NCBI RefSeq assembly: GCF_932274485.2
Contig: NC_065883.2
Span: 40,890,539 to 40,954,538 of the forward strand
Direction: 5' to 3'
Length of the DNA: 64,000 bases
Source of the DNA: Patella vulgata
Taxonomy: Eukaryota > Mollusca > Gastropoda > Patellidae
Position numbers and translations under genes: made by a program. The notes under the pieces are model-generated. The model did not search any database. It was not told the DNA's origin and was given only the letters and a program-made list of their open reading frames with translations. Shown piece by piece: positions 22,551-34,167 of the stretch (positions are counted from its first letter, which is position 1; each line of letters opens with the position of its first letter).

Positions 22551-24077
22551 CTATTCAAAAAAAGTAGGGGATATTTGATTTTTAAGTGTTATTAAAGTCA
22601 CCTAATGAAACTGACGAAGAAACAAATGACAAAATGAAATGAAGTTCACATTCATCGATTTATTCCAAATGATCGTTAGACTAAGTAAGGCACAGACTGA
22701 CCATTATAAGGGTAAAATGATACCCGGGGTCAAACAGCAAAGTTACCACAGCATCACAACCAAGTCAGTAACGGGTAAATCCTCCTCTGTTTGCCAAACA
22801 AGCATTGATCCGACGTGGCATACTCCTAATGAGACGTCTAAGGTCATTTTGGTCCAGATTGTCCCATTCCTGTTGCAACGCAGCAGCAAGTTCTTGGACA
22901 TTGGCAGGACGTTGTTGACGTTGACGTAACCTCTGTCCAAGCATGTCCCAGACATGCTCGATGGGGGAGAGGTCGGGACTCAGTGCTGGCCAAGGTAATG
23001 TGGTGATGTTCTGTTGTTGGAGGTAACCTGTAACGATCCTGGCCCTGTGACATCTTGCTTTGTCATCCTGGAAGATGAAACGGTGGCCATGACGTCGTGC
23101 GAACGGCACAAAATGGACTGCCAAGATGTTGTCCCGGTAGTACTGGCCTGTAACACGCCCTGCAACAACATGTAAAGCCGTTCTTCCAGCAACAGTGATG
23201 CCTCCCCACACCATAACAGAACCACCCCCAAATCGTTCATGTCTGATGACGTTAACGTCTTGGAAGCGCTCGTTTCGACGACGCCACACCCTCCTACGTC
23301 TGTCCAAAAAATCAACAGTGAACCTTGACTCATCTGAAAACATCACATTGCTCCAGCGTCGATTATCCCAGTGTTGACGATCCCTACACCAACGACGTCT
23401 TGCCTGAATGTGATGATCTCTCAAACAAGGGATCACGCGAGGACGTCGGGCGCGAAGGTGACCCCTATGCAGTCGATTCCAAATCATCTGGCCACTCACT
23501 CTCACACCAGTGTCTGTTTGAAGACGAGCGCTGATCTGATTTGCTGTGATGACACGATTTCTCAAGGCCAAGGTACGGATAAATCGATCCTGGGCTTGAG
23601 TTGTCGCCCTTGGTCGACCTGAGCGTGGTCTGTCCTGTACAGATTGTGTATCACGGTATCTGGACCATAGCCTGCTTATGACAGACTGAGAAACATTCAT
23701 CGTCCGCGCCACAACCGCCTGTGTTGTGCCGATCTGTAGCATGCCAAGGGCACGTAACCTTTCATTTTGGGTAAGCCGACGCATATCAAAATTTGTTTTC
23801 TGGTCACTAAAACAATTAAACTGATGTTTCCACCCTGGAATTCAATGCCACAATGACTGTAACATTCAAAGTCAGAGTCGTGCAAATCTTGGGTTGGACC
23901 CCCATGATGATCCCAAGCATCACCTGCATTCCATGCGGTAGCTATTGGTGCGTTTGGGCGTTACATGTAACTGGAAATGTTTCTTCTGTTAGGTTCTATA
24001 GTGACTTTTTTCGTAGTCATTTGCATATTTTAGTATTATGCCCCCAAAATCAAATATCCCCTACTTTTTTTGAATAG
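22551..24077 (-). mobile_element. Tc1-type DNA transposon, copy 1 (1527 bp)
   Basis: The 32-bp terminal inverted repeats are perfect, starting CTATTCAAAAAAAGTAGGGG at both ends (22551-22582, 24046-24077), with TA on either side (22549-22550, 24078-24079). One intact transposase frame lies inside. Same length as 56060-57586, with about 10 differences by eye, so ~99.3% identical: recent activity. Confidence 0.97.
22765..23784 (-). CDS. Tc1-family transposase (DD34E), 339 aa
   Basis: Binds the inverted repeats and moves the element by cut-and-paste at TA. Residues ~1-110 form two helix-turn-helix units (LTQNERLRALGML..., VVARTMNVSQSVISRLWSRY) joined by the GRPR-type hook SGRPRATT. The catalytic triad is D in MFSDESRF, D in FQDDKARCH and E in SPDLSPIEHVWD, with 34 residues between the last two. 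Length is typical of the family. Odd: K replaces the N that normally follows the second catalytic D, and QMIWNRLH differs from QTIRNRLH in copy 2. The frame is intact, but activity may be reduced. Confidence 0.95.
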   Translation of the reverse strand: MRRLTQNERLRALGMLQIGTTQAVVARTMNVSQSVISRLWSRYRDTQSVQDRPRSGRPRATTQAQDRFIRTLALRNRVITANQISARLQTDTGVRVSGQMIWNRLHRGHLRARRPRVIPCLRDHHIQARRRWCRDRQHWDNRRWSNVMFSDESRFTVDFLDRRRRVWRRRNERFQDVNVIRHERFGGGSVMVWGGITVAGRTALHVVAGRVTGQYYRDNILAVHFVPFARRHGHRFIFQDDKARCHRARIVTGYLQQQNITTLPWPALSPDLSPIEHVWDMLGQRLRQRQQRPANVQELAAALQQEWDNLDQNDLRRLIRSMPRRINACLANRGGFTRY

Positions 24078-24280
24078 TATATATATAATTTCGTACATTT
24101 AATAAATGGTATGGTTTTTTTGGCTGTTACGACCAATTTGTATGGCCGTTAGATCAAATTTTTGGGCCGTTATGAACAAATATATTTTGCCTGTATGACA
24201 AATTATTTTGGCAGTTATGGTTTAGGGCCGTTATTTCTATAACCCCCAAAATACAAGATGACTGGTGTCACCAGTCTTAA

Positions 24281-24773
24281 AGTAGCCAAGTCTCTTACTC
24301 AATATCATCCAAAGCCAAAGTCTTACACGTTGAAAACACGAATTATTTGTCAATTCAAATTAACACTGACATTGTTATCTTACCGGGAAAAGGTGGGATA
24401 TCCAATATTTAAGACAAAATAAACATTTTACCATTGGTACACGAATCGTGTACCATAGTGCGTTTCAGAGTCATTTGTAACAAGTGACCAGAAAGAACGA
24501 GGCTAGACATATACCACAACTCATGTCAAACGGCGACGCCATAACTTATCTGGAGAGCATGTGCAATAGACTGAAATAACCAGACGCTAGAAATTTCTAT
24601 TCAGTTGAGACTCGTGCCTTATTTCGCTGGACATAACTGATTTGAAATTAGAGTCAAAACGGAAACTTCTGAATGTCAATCAGTTCATATACAATCAGAT
24701 AACATTATTATATGCTTTGCTACCCATTTGGCTCAATTTCTAGGTCCCAAATGTTAACGATTTAGCTCGGACT
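24281..24773 (+). mobile_element. TTAA-flanked miniature element (family 'AGGAGCTAAATCGC'), copy 1
   Basis: TTAA at 24277-24280 and 24774-24777. Ends AGTAGCCAAGTCTCTTAC and (reversed) CCGAGCTAAATCGTTAAC. The interior has the family palindrome GGTACACGAATCGTGTACC, a 'ggatatccaatatttaagac' segment and 'taggtcccaaatgtt'. No coding capacity. Confidence 0.8.
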
Positions 24774-24774
24774 T

Positions 24775-25530
24775 TAAGCCAAGTTTGTTCAACTTTTGTC
24801 GCTCTAAAGTGATATTTTTGGCTTCCTGACTTGGTTAGCTAGCTTTTAGGCTTCATTTCAGTTATGGACTCTAGCATTAATACAGCATTTCATGCTCTTA
24901 TTCTTAAGCAGTCATTTTGTGCAGTGAAACTCATAGAAATGGTGTTACTGTTAGAAAGAAAAATAATCCCGGACAGGACAATTTAATCAAATCCACTCAA
25001 ACTTCTTTATAGGACCCAAAATTTGACCTTTGACCTTTGTCACCTTTGAACCATTCTTAAAGTTACAATTTCATATTTAAGTTATATTCTTAAAATTTAT
25101 TAAAATAAAGCCCTAAAATAGATGGTATCTATAAACAGCCCTACCTTGTTAAAGAATAATCCTATTAATCCTATAATTCACTATTGCCAGTTGAGAAATT
25201 GCTAAAAAATATAATTTTCAACTTCAATTTCAAACGTTTGAAGATAGCTATTCCATGGTGGGGAATAGGAAAACAAGGGAGGTAATTGTGTTATTATTTC
25301 CAGTGTGAATATTTTTAAGTGTGAGAAAGATAACCTATGATCGTATAATAGTGAGTTGACAACCTATTGAGCAAAAGACATAGAAGAAATTATGTTTTGA
25401 CTTTCTTAGAAAATATGAAATTGTAACTTTAAGTAAGGTTTGTTCAACTTTTGTTGCTCTTAAGTGATATTTTTGGTTTCCTGACTTGGTTAGCTAGATT
25501 TTAGGCTTCGTTTCAGTTATGGACGCTAAA
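24775..25530. repeat. ~95-bp direct repeats flanking ~560 bp
   Basis: 24775-24872 and 25430-25530 share 'gtttgttcaacttttg', 'cctgacttggttagctag' and 'tttcagttatgga'. The interval contains the TTAA element at 25061-25428. Confidence 0.7.
25061..25428. mobile_element. TTAA-flanked miniature element (family 'AGTTACAATTTCATATTT')
   Basis: TTAA at 25057-25060 and 25429-25432. Perfect 18-bp inverted ends AGTTACAATTTCATATTT, length 368 bp, no coding capacity. TTAA targets are typical of piggyBac and Kolobok groups. Confidence 0.85.
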
Positions 25531-25833
25531 TCTTAATTACGATCACTAATTAGTGCTAATTAATTAATTAAGCTCTTAAGTAGCATCAATTAGCACAACA
25601 TTGTCATGAATTCTGTTTCTTAGTGTTAAGTATGACACGTTTGCAAGAAAATTGTGGATGAACATTGAATATACACAGGTTACAAAACATAAGACTTGGC
25701 TTCCCAAAATGATCTAGGGGTAAAATATGTATTGTAGACCTCAAACCCTTTGGACTCAATATTTTGATTAAATCGCACTGGGCTCCCGGACTAATATGGT
25801 GACATTGATACAGGCATTTTTTCAGACGGAAGG

Positions 25834-26205
25834 AAATGAAATGAAATGAGGTTCAACGTCCAACTGTTCTGCTCCTAAACTGGGTTAATGAAGATGGGCA
25901 TACGCCATACAGTGTGCTATGAGGGAAATTTTGCCCGGGCATCGGCGCTACAGCCTACTCTTGTATCGAATTCCAACTGCCAAGGAATCTTTTACATGCA
26001 CACCAATATATACACGGGACCTCAGTTTTTCGTCCCATCCGAACGACTAGACAGCTGTTCTTGTCAGGCCCTCCGTCCTGTATCACTGACAAGGGGGAAC
26101 CACGCCGGAAAATCTGGATGAACTTTATCGGCCAATGCAGGGATCGAACACCCGACCTCCAGGCTAGCGAGCCAGCGTCTTACCCACTTAGCCACGTGAT
26201 CCCCC
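25834..26205 (-). mobile_element. full-length tRNA-derived SINE with 12-bp TSD
   Basis: On the minus strand the 5' head (from 26205) has tRNA promoter boxes: A box TGGCTAAGTGG and B box GTTCGATCC. The body follows (GTTCATCCAGATTTTCCGG; 'gctgtctagtcgttcgga'; 'gcccgggcaaaatttccctc'), with a 3' end GACGTTGAACCTC plus a (CATTT)n-like tail. The target-site duplication TCAGACGGAAGG is exact at 25822-25833 and 26206-26217. Related copies: 34690-35010 (+), 36455-36510 (+), 59695-59880 (-), 6085-6230 (-). The tRNA of origin is not determined. Confidence 0.88.
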
Positions 26206-26217
26206 TCAGACGGAAGG

Positions 26218-26581
26218 GCATATCTAATTCTAAATAGAATCTAAAATAGAAAATTGAAGTAAGATGGTGACCTTCTAGGAAACCTTCACTAGAAATTTAT
26301 CATTTATAAGTAAAAGGTCTGTAGAAGAGAATTTAGTGATCTAATCGTCTGAAATTTGGGTGCTTTTAATCACCCTTACGACATGTTACTTGCATTCAAA
26401 TCAGGACACCACCGAAAGTGATAGAGATGCGAAAGTTCAATAGCACCGTGTAAACGCTGCACGGAACAATAAATAATATAAAACCAAGTACCAACAATCC
26501 AAACCATTAGATAAAATTTGAAGTCCTAAAAAAATTATCGTACTAAATAGTGTACTGGTAATCAGCAAATATGGACTATTT
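26218..26581. other. unassigned spacer
   Basis: No gene or repeat unit recognised between the SINE and the next TTAA element. Confidence 0.5.
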
Positions 26582-26585
26582 TAAA

Positions 26586-27080
26586 GTAGCTAAGCCTCTA
26601 ACTCAATATCATCCAAAACCATCGACAATGAAAACACGAATTATTTGTCAATTTTAATCAACATTGGTGTTGTGATCTTACCGGGAAAAGATGGGCTTCT
26701 GATATCCAATATTTAAGACAAAAAAATCATTTTACGATTGGTACACGAATTGTGTACCATAATGCGTTTCAGCGCAATTTGTAACAAGCGACTCGGAAGA
26801 ACGCGGTTAGACATATTCCACAAGTCATGTCAAACGGTGACCCCATATTCTTCTCTGGAGAGCATGCGCAACAATACTATCGGTGTAGACTGGAATAACC
26901 AGACGCTAGAGATTGCCATTCGATTGAGACGTCTGGTGTATTTCGCCGAACATAACTGCTTTGAAATTTGAGTAAAAACGGAAACGATTGAATGTAAATC
27001 AGTTTTTTTACATTCATATTACATTATTATATACGTTGCGACCCATTTGTGTCAATTTGTAGGTCCCAAACGGCCAAATA
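26586..27080 (+). mobile_element. TTAA-flanked miniature element, family AGGAGCTAAATCGC, copy 2
   Basis: Left end AGTAGCTAAGCCTCTAAC after TTAA (26582-26585). It carries the 'ggtacacgaattgtgtacc' palindrome and 'taggtcccaaacg'. The right terminal repeat is missing; the next copy starts at the following TTAA (27081-27084). Confidence 0.75.
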
Positions 27081-27084
27081 TTAA

Positions 27085-27445
27085 AGTACCGGTAGCTAAG
27101 TCTCTAACTCAATATCATCAAAAATCTTCGACATTGAAAACACGAATTATTTGTCAATTCAAATCATCATTGGTCTTGTGATCTTACAGGGAAAAGATGG
27201 GCTTCTGATATCCAGTATTCAAGACAAAATAAACATTTTTTACCATTGGTACAGAAATCGTGTACCATACATAATGTGTTTCAGCGCCATTATGGAGAGC
27301 ATATGCAATAAATACCAGTGTAGACTGGAAAAACCAGACGCTAAAGATTGAGACTTCTGGCGTATTTCGCCGAACATAACTGGTTAGAAATTACAGTAAA
27401 AACAGAATCGATTGAATGTAAATCAGTTTATACATTCATATTACA
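27085..27445 (+). mobile_element. TTAA-flanked miniature element, copy 3 (right end missing)
   Basis: Left end AGTACCGGTAGCTAAGTCTC after TTAA. The body follows the family ('ggcttctgatatccagta', 'taaccagacgctaaagattg') and stops at TTAA (27446-27449), where the larger reversed member begins. Confidence 0.72.
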
Positions 27446-27449
27446 TTAA

Positions 27450-30400
27450 AGGAGCTAAATCGCTAACATTTGGGACCTAGAAATTGACAAAAGTGGGTCA
27501 CAAAGCATATAATACTGTAATATGAATGTATATTTATAAACTGATTTACATTCAATGGTTTCCATTTTTACTCCAATTTCAAATCAGTTATGTTCGGCGA
27601 AATAAGCCAGCAGTCTCAAGCGAGTGCAAATTTCTAGCGTCTGGTTATTCCAGTCTACATACGCTGTTTGATTTGGTGCAATGTGTCTAGCCTCGTCCCT
27701 CAAGTCTCTTGATACAACTGGGGTTGAAGCGCATTATGGTACACGATTCGTGTACCAATGGTAAAATGTTTATTTTGTCTTAAATATTGGATATCAGAAG
27801 CCCATCTTTTCCGGGTAAGATCACACACCAAATTTCAGCCAAATCGATAAATAACTTTTTATTTTACCGACCTTTTAATTTCTAACGAGAGAGAACTTCA
27901 TCCGTTTGACGCCATTTGCTTTGTTTACTAATGAGACTTGAATAACAAGACACTAAGACGGAAACCGACTCGAATAACAAGACACTTAGACGGAAACCGA
28001 CACACTGCACTAGCTGCCTAACACTGCAGTTCATAAAAATTAATATAATTTTCGTATTCTTTAATTTTTGCGCGAAGCCACCATTTTCTATAAAATACTA
28101 TTTGGTGTTGATTAGTGGATTGGCCTTTAGGTGTAAATATTGCCGTGACCTTGATTTTGACCTTGAGGCCAAACTTCCCATCCATATCGGGGCCTTTGCG
28201 TTTATGCTTGCCGTAGCCTTATTTCTTACTGTATTATCAAAGTTAATGTTCGAGGTGAAAGCAGAGATGACGTCCTTCAGAAAAGATAATTGGGTCAAAG
28301 TCGTAGGTCAAGGTCATGTTACAGAAAACTAAACTCAAACTTTTCAAAGTCATTTTTGGGACATTTGACCTTGACCCCGTAACCATTTTCGAAGGCTATC
28401 ACATTGGCTTGAATCATGAACGTTTAACTTGGTCCTGTCGCACACTGCTCGGTCAGAAAACGGTCAAACGCAGAGGGTCCGTGTCCGAAAGGAAGTCAAT
28501 GGGCGTGGTCAATGTGAAAGGTCGTGGTGACATCCACTAGTCACCGTTAACCATCCGTAACCTTGACTCTGACCTTGAGTCCAAACGTCCCATCCATCTC
28601 GGGCCCTTTGCGTTTATGCTTGCCGTGGCCTTATTTCTAACTGTATTATCAAAGTTAATGTTCGAGGTGAAAGCAGAGACGACGTCCACCAGAAAAGATA
28701 ATTGGGTCAAAGTCGTAGGTCAAGGTCATCTTACAGAAAACTAAACTCGGACTTTTCAAAGTCAGTTTTGGGACATTTGACCTTGACTTAAGACCTTGAC
28801 CTCGTAACCATTTTCGAAGGCTATCACCTTGGCTTGAACCATCGACGTTTACTTTGGTCCTGTCGCACACTGTTTGGTCAGAAAAGGGTCAAACGCAAAG
28901 GGCCCGTGTCCGAAAGGAAGTCAATGGGCGTGGTCAATGTGAAAGGTCGTGGTGACCTCCACTAGTCACCTTTAATCATCCGTGACCTTGACTTTGACCT
29001 TGAGTCCAAACTTCCCATCCATCTCGGGCCCTTTTCGTTTATGCTTGCCGTGACCCTATTTCTTACTGTATTATCAAAGTTAATGCTTGAGGTGAAAGCA
29101 GAGACAACGTCCTTCAGAAAAGTTTAAAAGGTCAAAGTCGTTGGTCAAGGTCATGTTACAGAAAACTAAACTCAAACGTTTCAAAGTCAGTTTTGGGACA
29201 TTTGACCTTGACTTACAACCTTGACCCCGTAACCATTTTCGAAGGCTATCAACTTGGCTTGAATCATGGGCGTTTACCTTGGTCCTGTCGCACACTGCTC
29301 GGTCAGAAAACGGTCAAACGCAGAGGGGCCTGTGCCCGAAAGGAAGTCAATGGGCGTGGTCAATGTGAAAGTTCGTGGTGACCTCCACTAGTCACCTTTT
29401 ACCATCCGTGACCTCGACTTCGACCTTGAGTCCAAACTTCCCATCCATCTCGGGCCCTTTTCGTTTATGCTTGCCGTAACCCTATTTCTTACTGTATTAT
29501 CAAAGTTAATGCTTGAGGTGAAAGCAGAGACAACGTCCTTCAGAAAAGATAAATGAGTCAAAGTCGTAGGTCAAGGTCATGTTACAGAAAACTGAACTCA
29601 AACTTTTCAAAGTCAGTTTTGGGACATTTGACCTTGACTTACGACCTTGATCCCATAACCATTTTCAAAGCCCATAATCTTGGCTTGAACCATCGACGTT
29701 TACCCTGGCCCTGTCGCACACTGCTCGGTCAGAAAACGGTCAAACGCAGAGGGGCCCGTGTCAGAAAGGAAGTCAAAGGGCGTGGTCAATGTGAAAGTTC
29801 GTGGTGACCTCCACTAGTCACCTTTAACCATCCGTGACCTTGACTTCGACCTTGAGTCCAAACTTCCCATCAATCTCGGGCCCTTTTCGTTTATGCTTGC
29901 CGTGACCCTATTTCTTACTGTATTATCAAAGTTAATGCTTGAGGTGAAAGCAAAGACAAAGTCCCTCAGAAAAGATAATTGGGTCAAAGTCGTAGGTCAA
30001 GGTCATGTTATAGAAAACTGAACTCAAACTTTTCAAGGTCAGTTTTGGGACATTTGACCTTGACTGACGAGCTTGACCCGTAACCATTTTCAAAGCCCAT
30101 CATCTTGGCTTGAACCATCGACGTTTACCCTGGCCCTGTCCCAAAAATGACTTTGAAAAGTTTGAGTTTAGTTTTCTGTAACATGACCTTGACCTACGAC
30201 TTTGACCCAATTATCTTTTCTGAATGACGCCGTCTCTGCTTTCACCTCGAACATTAACTTTGATAATACAGTAAGAAATAAGGTCACGGCACGCATAAAC
30301 GCAAAGGGCCCGAGATGGATGGGAAGTTCGGACACTAGGTCAGGGTCAAGGTCATGGATGGTTAACGGTGACTAGTGGAGGTCACCACGACCTTTCACAT

Positions 30401-31204
30401 TGACTACGCCCATTGACTTCCTTTCGGACACGGGCCCCTCTCCGTTTGACCCTTTTCTGACCGAGCAGTGTGTGACAGAACCAAGGTAAACGTCCATGAT
30501 TCAAGCCAAGGTGATAGCCTTCGAAAACGGTTACGGGGTCAAGGTCGTAAGTCAAGGTCAAATGTCCAAAAAATTACTTTGAAAAGTTTGAGTTTAGTTT
30601 TCTGTAACATGACCTTGACCAAAGACTTTGACCCAATTATCTTTTCTGAAGGACGTCGTCTCGGCTTTCACCTCGAACATTAACTTTGAAAATACAGTAA
30701 GAAATAAGGCCACGGCAATCATAAACGCAAAGGCCCTGATATGGATGGGAAGTTAAGACTCAAGGTCAAAATCAAGGTCACGGCAATATTCACACCTAAA
30801 GGCCAATCCACTGATCAACACCAAATAGTATTTTATAGAACATGGTGGCTTCGCGCAAAAATTAAAGTATACGAAAATTATATTAATTTTTATGAACTGC
30901 AGAGATAGGCAGCTAGTGCAGTGTGTCGGTTTCCGTCTTAGTGTCTTGTTATTCGAGTCTAAATAGTAAACAAAGCAAATGGCGTCAAACAGATGAAGTT
31001 CTCTCTCGTTAGAAATTAAAAGGTCGGTAAAATAAAAAGTTATTGATCGATTCGGCTGAAATTTGGTGTGTGGTCATTGCTAGTCCCCCTTAACATCCTC
31101 TAATAATTTCAAGTTCCTATGACCACGGGAACTGGTAGAGGTACGAAAGTGCAACTGGCATTTTTGTCAATTTATAGGTCCCAAATATTAGCGATTTAGC
31201 TCCT
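27450..31204. mobile_element. large TTAA-flanked element carrying a 424-bp satellite and long inverted arms
   Basis: TTAA at 27446-27449 and 31205-31208. Ends are AGGAGCTAAATCGCTAACAT and its reverse complement, identical to the miniature copies. The left ~375 bp is a reversed miniature body. Inner arms of ~310 bp (27825-28140 and 30775-31085) are reverse complements ('ggccttttaatttctaacga', 'ggcttcgcgcaaaaatt'). Between them lie forward 424-bp units (28140-30130) and then reversed units (30130-30775). No transposase. It looks like a satellite-loaded relative of the miniature elements. Confidence 0.78.
28140..30775. repeat. 424-bp satellite, ~4.6 forward plus ~1.5 reversed units
   Basis: The motif 'gaggtgaaagcagaga' recurs at 28253, 28665, 29089, 29516 and 29939 (steps of 412-427). 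Each unit is rich in TGACCTTGAC-type words (for example 'catttgaccttgacttac'). Orientation flips near 30130. Several 60-85-codon open frames on both strands recur with the unit and are not genes. Confidence 0.93.
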
Positions 31205-31208
31205 TTAA

Positions 31209-32151
31209 CGATTTAGCTCCTTTAAAAGTTTAATAAGTTATAATTATTAGTTACTGCGGTTCTATTTAGACTATTTCTAATAAAAAAAACAACCTTCAAT
31301 TTGTAAAGTCTCAACCTAAAACTTACCATTTTTATTATGTATAATGGATCAAGATATAACCATCTTCTTATTCTTTCAGACTCGCCTGCAATGCGTATAT
31401 TTGTGTTGCAATACTACCGATAAAACGTTCAGAACATTTACTGGATGTCGAGAAATAACAACCACGCAGATGGAAAACACTACAAGATCGAAGACGGCCA
31501 ATCACATTACATCGAACATAGTCTAGCACAATTACGTTAATGTTGGTGGTCCTTTAGTATACGAAAAAGGGGCAGCGTTATCATATGGCTAGCAGGGCAT
31601 GAATACCAGTACTGTCCACACAAGGCTCGCCGATTAGACTGGATAACCTGCTCTAATACGTCAGACTCGCAGCCTACCATAACTTAAGGCTAACTAAACC
31701 ATAGAACTGTAGGCCTATTATACTAAACCATAGATATTAAGACTAGATTGATAGGCCAAATGCATCAAACATGACGGAGTTGCAAAATACAATGCGCAAA
31801 GACGAGTGCGCATCGAGTGGGTGGCTGTATCTATTTATATCGTCTGAGGTCGCTGTTAAACATAAAAGAGCTAAATCTGATTATTGCAAATCTTTATTTA
31901 GGCTTCAGATGTCAAAGAAATTATAAATTTATTAGATCTTTATTTACACAACAAGCACAAAATCAACTCTGTAGACCTACGGATGGCTTGGATTCGGCTT
32001 GGATTTAAACAGGATTTCATTGATTGATAAAAAATTTAAATGGCGTCGTAAGCGGAGATTAACCGTTACGTTGACGTCATACTCCCGGAAATTTTAGATC
32101 GAGGCTAAATGATAGAGTGTACGAAGCGAGGCCGCTGTTGAGCGAGGCCGC
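31209..32151. other. unassigned; one possible splice acceptor
   Basis: No recognised gene. A good acceptor, 'cttcttattctttcag', precedes 31381, but none of the three following frames resembles a known protein. 31757-31846 is a repeat shared with 36640-36745 (reversed). Confidence 0.4.
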
Positions 32152-32373
32152 ATGTCAGTCAATTTGATTGAAAGTTCAATATATACGGCCTTGATATTAT
32201 GTTTAGTTGTGGTTAAAATGAAAGTTTTGATGTCGGTATTATACGCCCTTTTGTCGCTTGCGTTTACAGAAAAATTATGGAAATTGATAAACATCGCAGC
32301 TAACATCACCCCAGTTGAATTGCAGCCCCATCGGATCACTGTTTCCTATTTGTCTGCTTCTGGAGTTACATAG
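32152..32373 (+). CDS. small open frame with hydrophobic N-terminus, unrecognised
   Basis: A 73-codon frame; from the internal ATG at 32218 it encodes 51 residues starting MKVLMSVLYALLSLAFTEK, which looks like a secretory signal peptide. No family recognised, no splice evidence and no sign of a second copy. It may be chance in AT-rich DNA. Confidence 0.25.
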   Translation: MSVNLIESSIYTALILCLVVVKMKVLMSVLYALLSLAFTEKLWKLINIAANITPVELQPHRITVSYLSASGVT

Positions 32374-33526
32374 GCCTACCACAAGAGTACACGCAGGCTA
32401 ACAAGAAGTCGGCTATAATTATGCCTCATTGATTTGGTCCATTCCTTTCAAACTTTCACTTGTTATCTATATATTAAAAGTCTTATTTTTAATTTGTAGT
32501 AAAAATAAATGTGATACGAATTGAATTGCAACCCCGTCTCAAACCGAATAGGCTAACGGTACCACAGCCATTGAAAACGTTACTTGATAATCGAGATTAT
32601 GTAGGTGGAGTTAACGCCTGTCAATCAAACGATCGGCCATTCTCGGAGACGGTGAAGAGAGAGTTTACTCCTATTTCTAGTCAAAAATTACAATGGTGAT
32701 AACTTTGTTTAGAATAAAGTAATTTGACTGAAATTTTCAATATATTCTTCTTTCATCATCTATTTTTGAACTGTTATAGCAAGAATGGCCAACTCTCTAT
32801 TAAAAGATTTATACGTAGTGCGGTGGGGACAGTGGGTTTGCGTGTACACGGTACCGGAACCGTGCTCATGGCATGCACAACTCTTATAATCTTAATTATT
32901 TATTTCGCACAAATAATCTTGTTAAATAAAATTGAAAAGAAAATATTGTGGGCCGCATTTTACGAGTTTAAAAAATCTCAGGCTGGTCAGGGATGGGGGT
33001 AGTATATGATTCATAAACAACAGAAGTCGTGTGGAATTTTGCGCAATGAAAATGATTCAGCAGATTTTAGACAACCGGTTATTTGCCAGTGGCAGTAACT
33101 TAACAAAAATCCAGCATGAAATGCGACCATTTCCACTTTTTGGTAGGCAGATTTAACGATGGCATGGGTTTACTATGGCGAAACAATGCATCGAATTACC
33201 CTCAAAAGTATTGTCAGATAAAACTTAATAGTTAATGAGCTTCCGATTTGACCAAATTTTAAAAAAAAGATTTGTTTCCAACGGCGCGCGGGGAGAGAAC
33301 TTCCCCGCACCGCCTAGTGACGCTCGGTCAAGTACACTCAAAAGCATAGAAGAGAAAGTGATAAATATTAAGCACTTTCGTCTGATCAACAATTTTGCTG
33401 AGTCCACAACAAAACTTGCATCGGCTTGGTCCACTCTTTTTGGTATCCGGAGACTTATCAGTCATATTGATATAAATATAGGCTCACGTTACAGTGCAAG
33501 TCTGTGTATATTCTAAACAAGGTGCC
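32374..33526. other. unassigned AT-rich sequence
   Basis: No repeat unit or convincing exon. Open stretches at 32511-32699, 32724-33002 and 33235-33516 have no recognised similarity. 'ttgaattgcaaccccgtc' at 32520 echoes 'ttgaattgcagccccatc' at 32318. Confidence 0.45.
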
Positions 33527-34167
33527 ATCTATATATATATTTGTGACTGTCGTTTGTCTGTCTGTCTGTCTGTCTGTTCGGGGTTGGCAGCTACACTAGG
33601 TCTGCCCCGAGTCTGAAATTTGGGGTATATGGGTAGCTCGGACCGGGGAGTAACATAGGCCAGGTACGTGGCGTTAGTCTACCACTTCCGGTTTCGGAGT
33701 TATGACCCCCGAGCAAAGTCTGTCTTTTCGGGGTTGGCGGCTACATCTGCCCCGAGTCTGAAATTTGGGGTATAGGGGTAGCTCGGACCGGGGAGTAACA
33801 TAGGCCAGGTAGCGTTAGTCTACCACTTCCGGTTTCGGAGTTATGACCCCCGAGCGAAGTCTGTCTGTTCGGGGTTGGCGGCTACACTAGGTCTGCCCCA
33901 AGTCTGAAATTTGGGGTATAGAGGTAGCTCGGACCGGGGAGTAACATAGGCCAGGTGGCGTTAGTCTACCACTTCCGGTTTCGGAGTTATGACCCCCGAG
34001 CAAAGCCGGTCTGTTCGGGGTTGGCGGCTACACTAGGTCTGCCCCGAGTCTGAAATTTGGGGTATAGGGGTAGCTCGGACCGGGGAGTAACATAGGCCAG
34101 GTGGCGTTAGTCTACCACTTCCGGTTTCGGAGTTATGACCCCCGGGCGAAGCCGGGTATCCTGCTAG
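33527..34167 (+). mobile_element. satellite element with ~146-bp units (family C), CTGT microsatellite at the left end
   Basis: The left end is an AT microsatellite, then GACTGTCGTTTG and (CTGT)n. Four units start with TTCGGGGTTGGC at 33577, 33727, 33868 and 34014. The right end is 'cgaagccgggtatcctgct'. Each unit contains 'gtctgaaatttggggtat' and 'ccggtttcggagttatgacc'. A decayed single unit with the same left end lies at 40452-40580. Confidence 0.82.

Noticed and set aside
22639-23622. Open frames opposite or out of frame with the transposase
   Set aside because: Shadows of a GC-richer coding region; the same set recurs in Tc1 copy 2. The 339-aa frame explains the conservation.
26135-26205. 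Possible tRNA gene with A and B boxes (minus strand)
   Set aside because: It is the head of a 372-bp SINE flanked by a target duplication and does not fold as a clean tRNA.
28102-30683. Recurrent 62-84-codon frames on both strands
   Set aside because: They follow the 424-bp satellite period; no family similarity.
31381-31526. Exon after a good acceptor 'cttcttattctttcag'
   Set aside because: None of the three frames has recognisable similarity or a matching donor at a sensible phase; not called.
33577-34150. Regularly spaced repeats resembling a CRISPR array
   Set aside because: Units are ~146 bp and continuous, with no unique spacers; this is eukaryotic satellite DNA.
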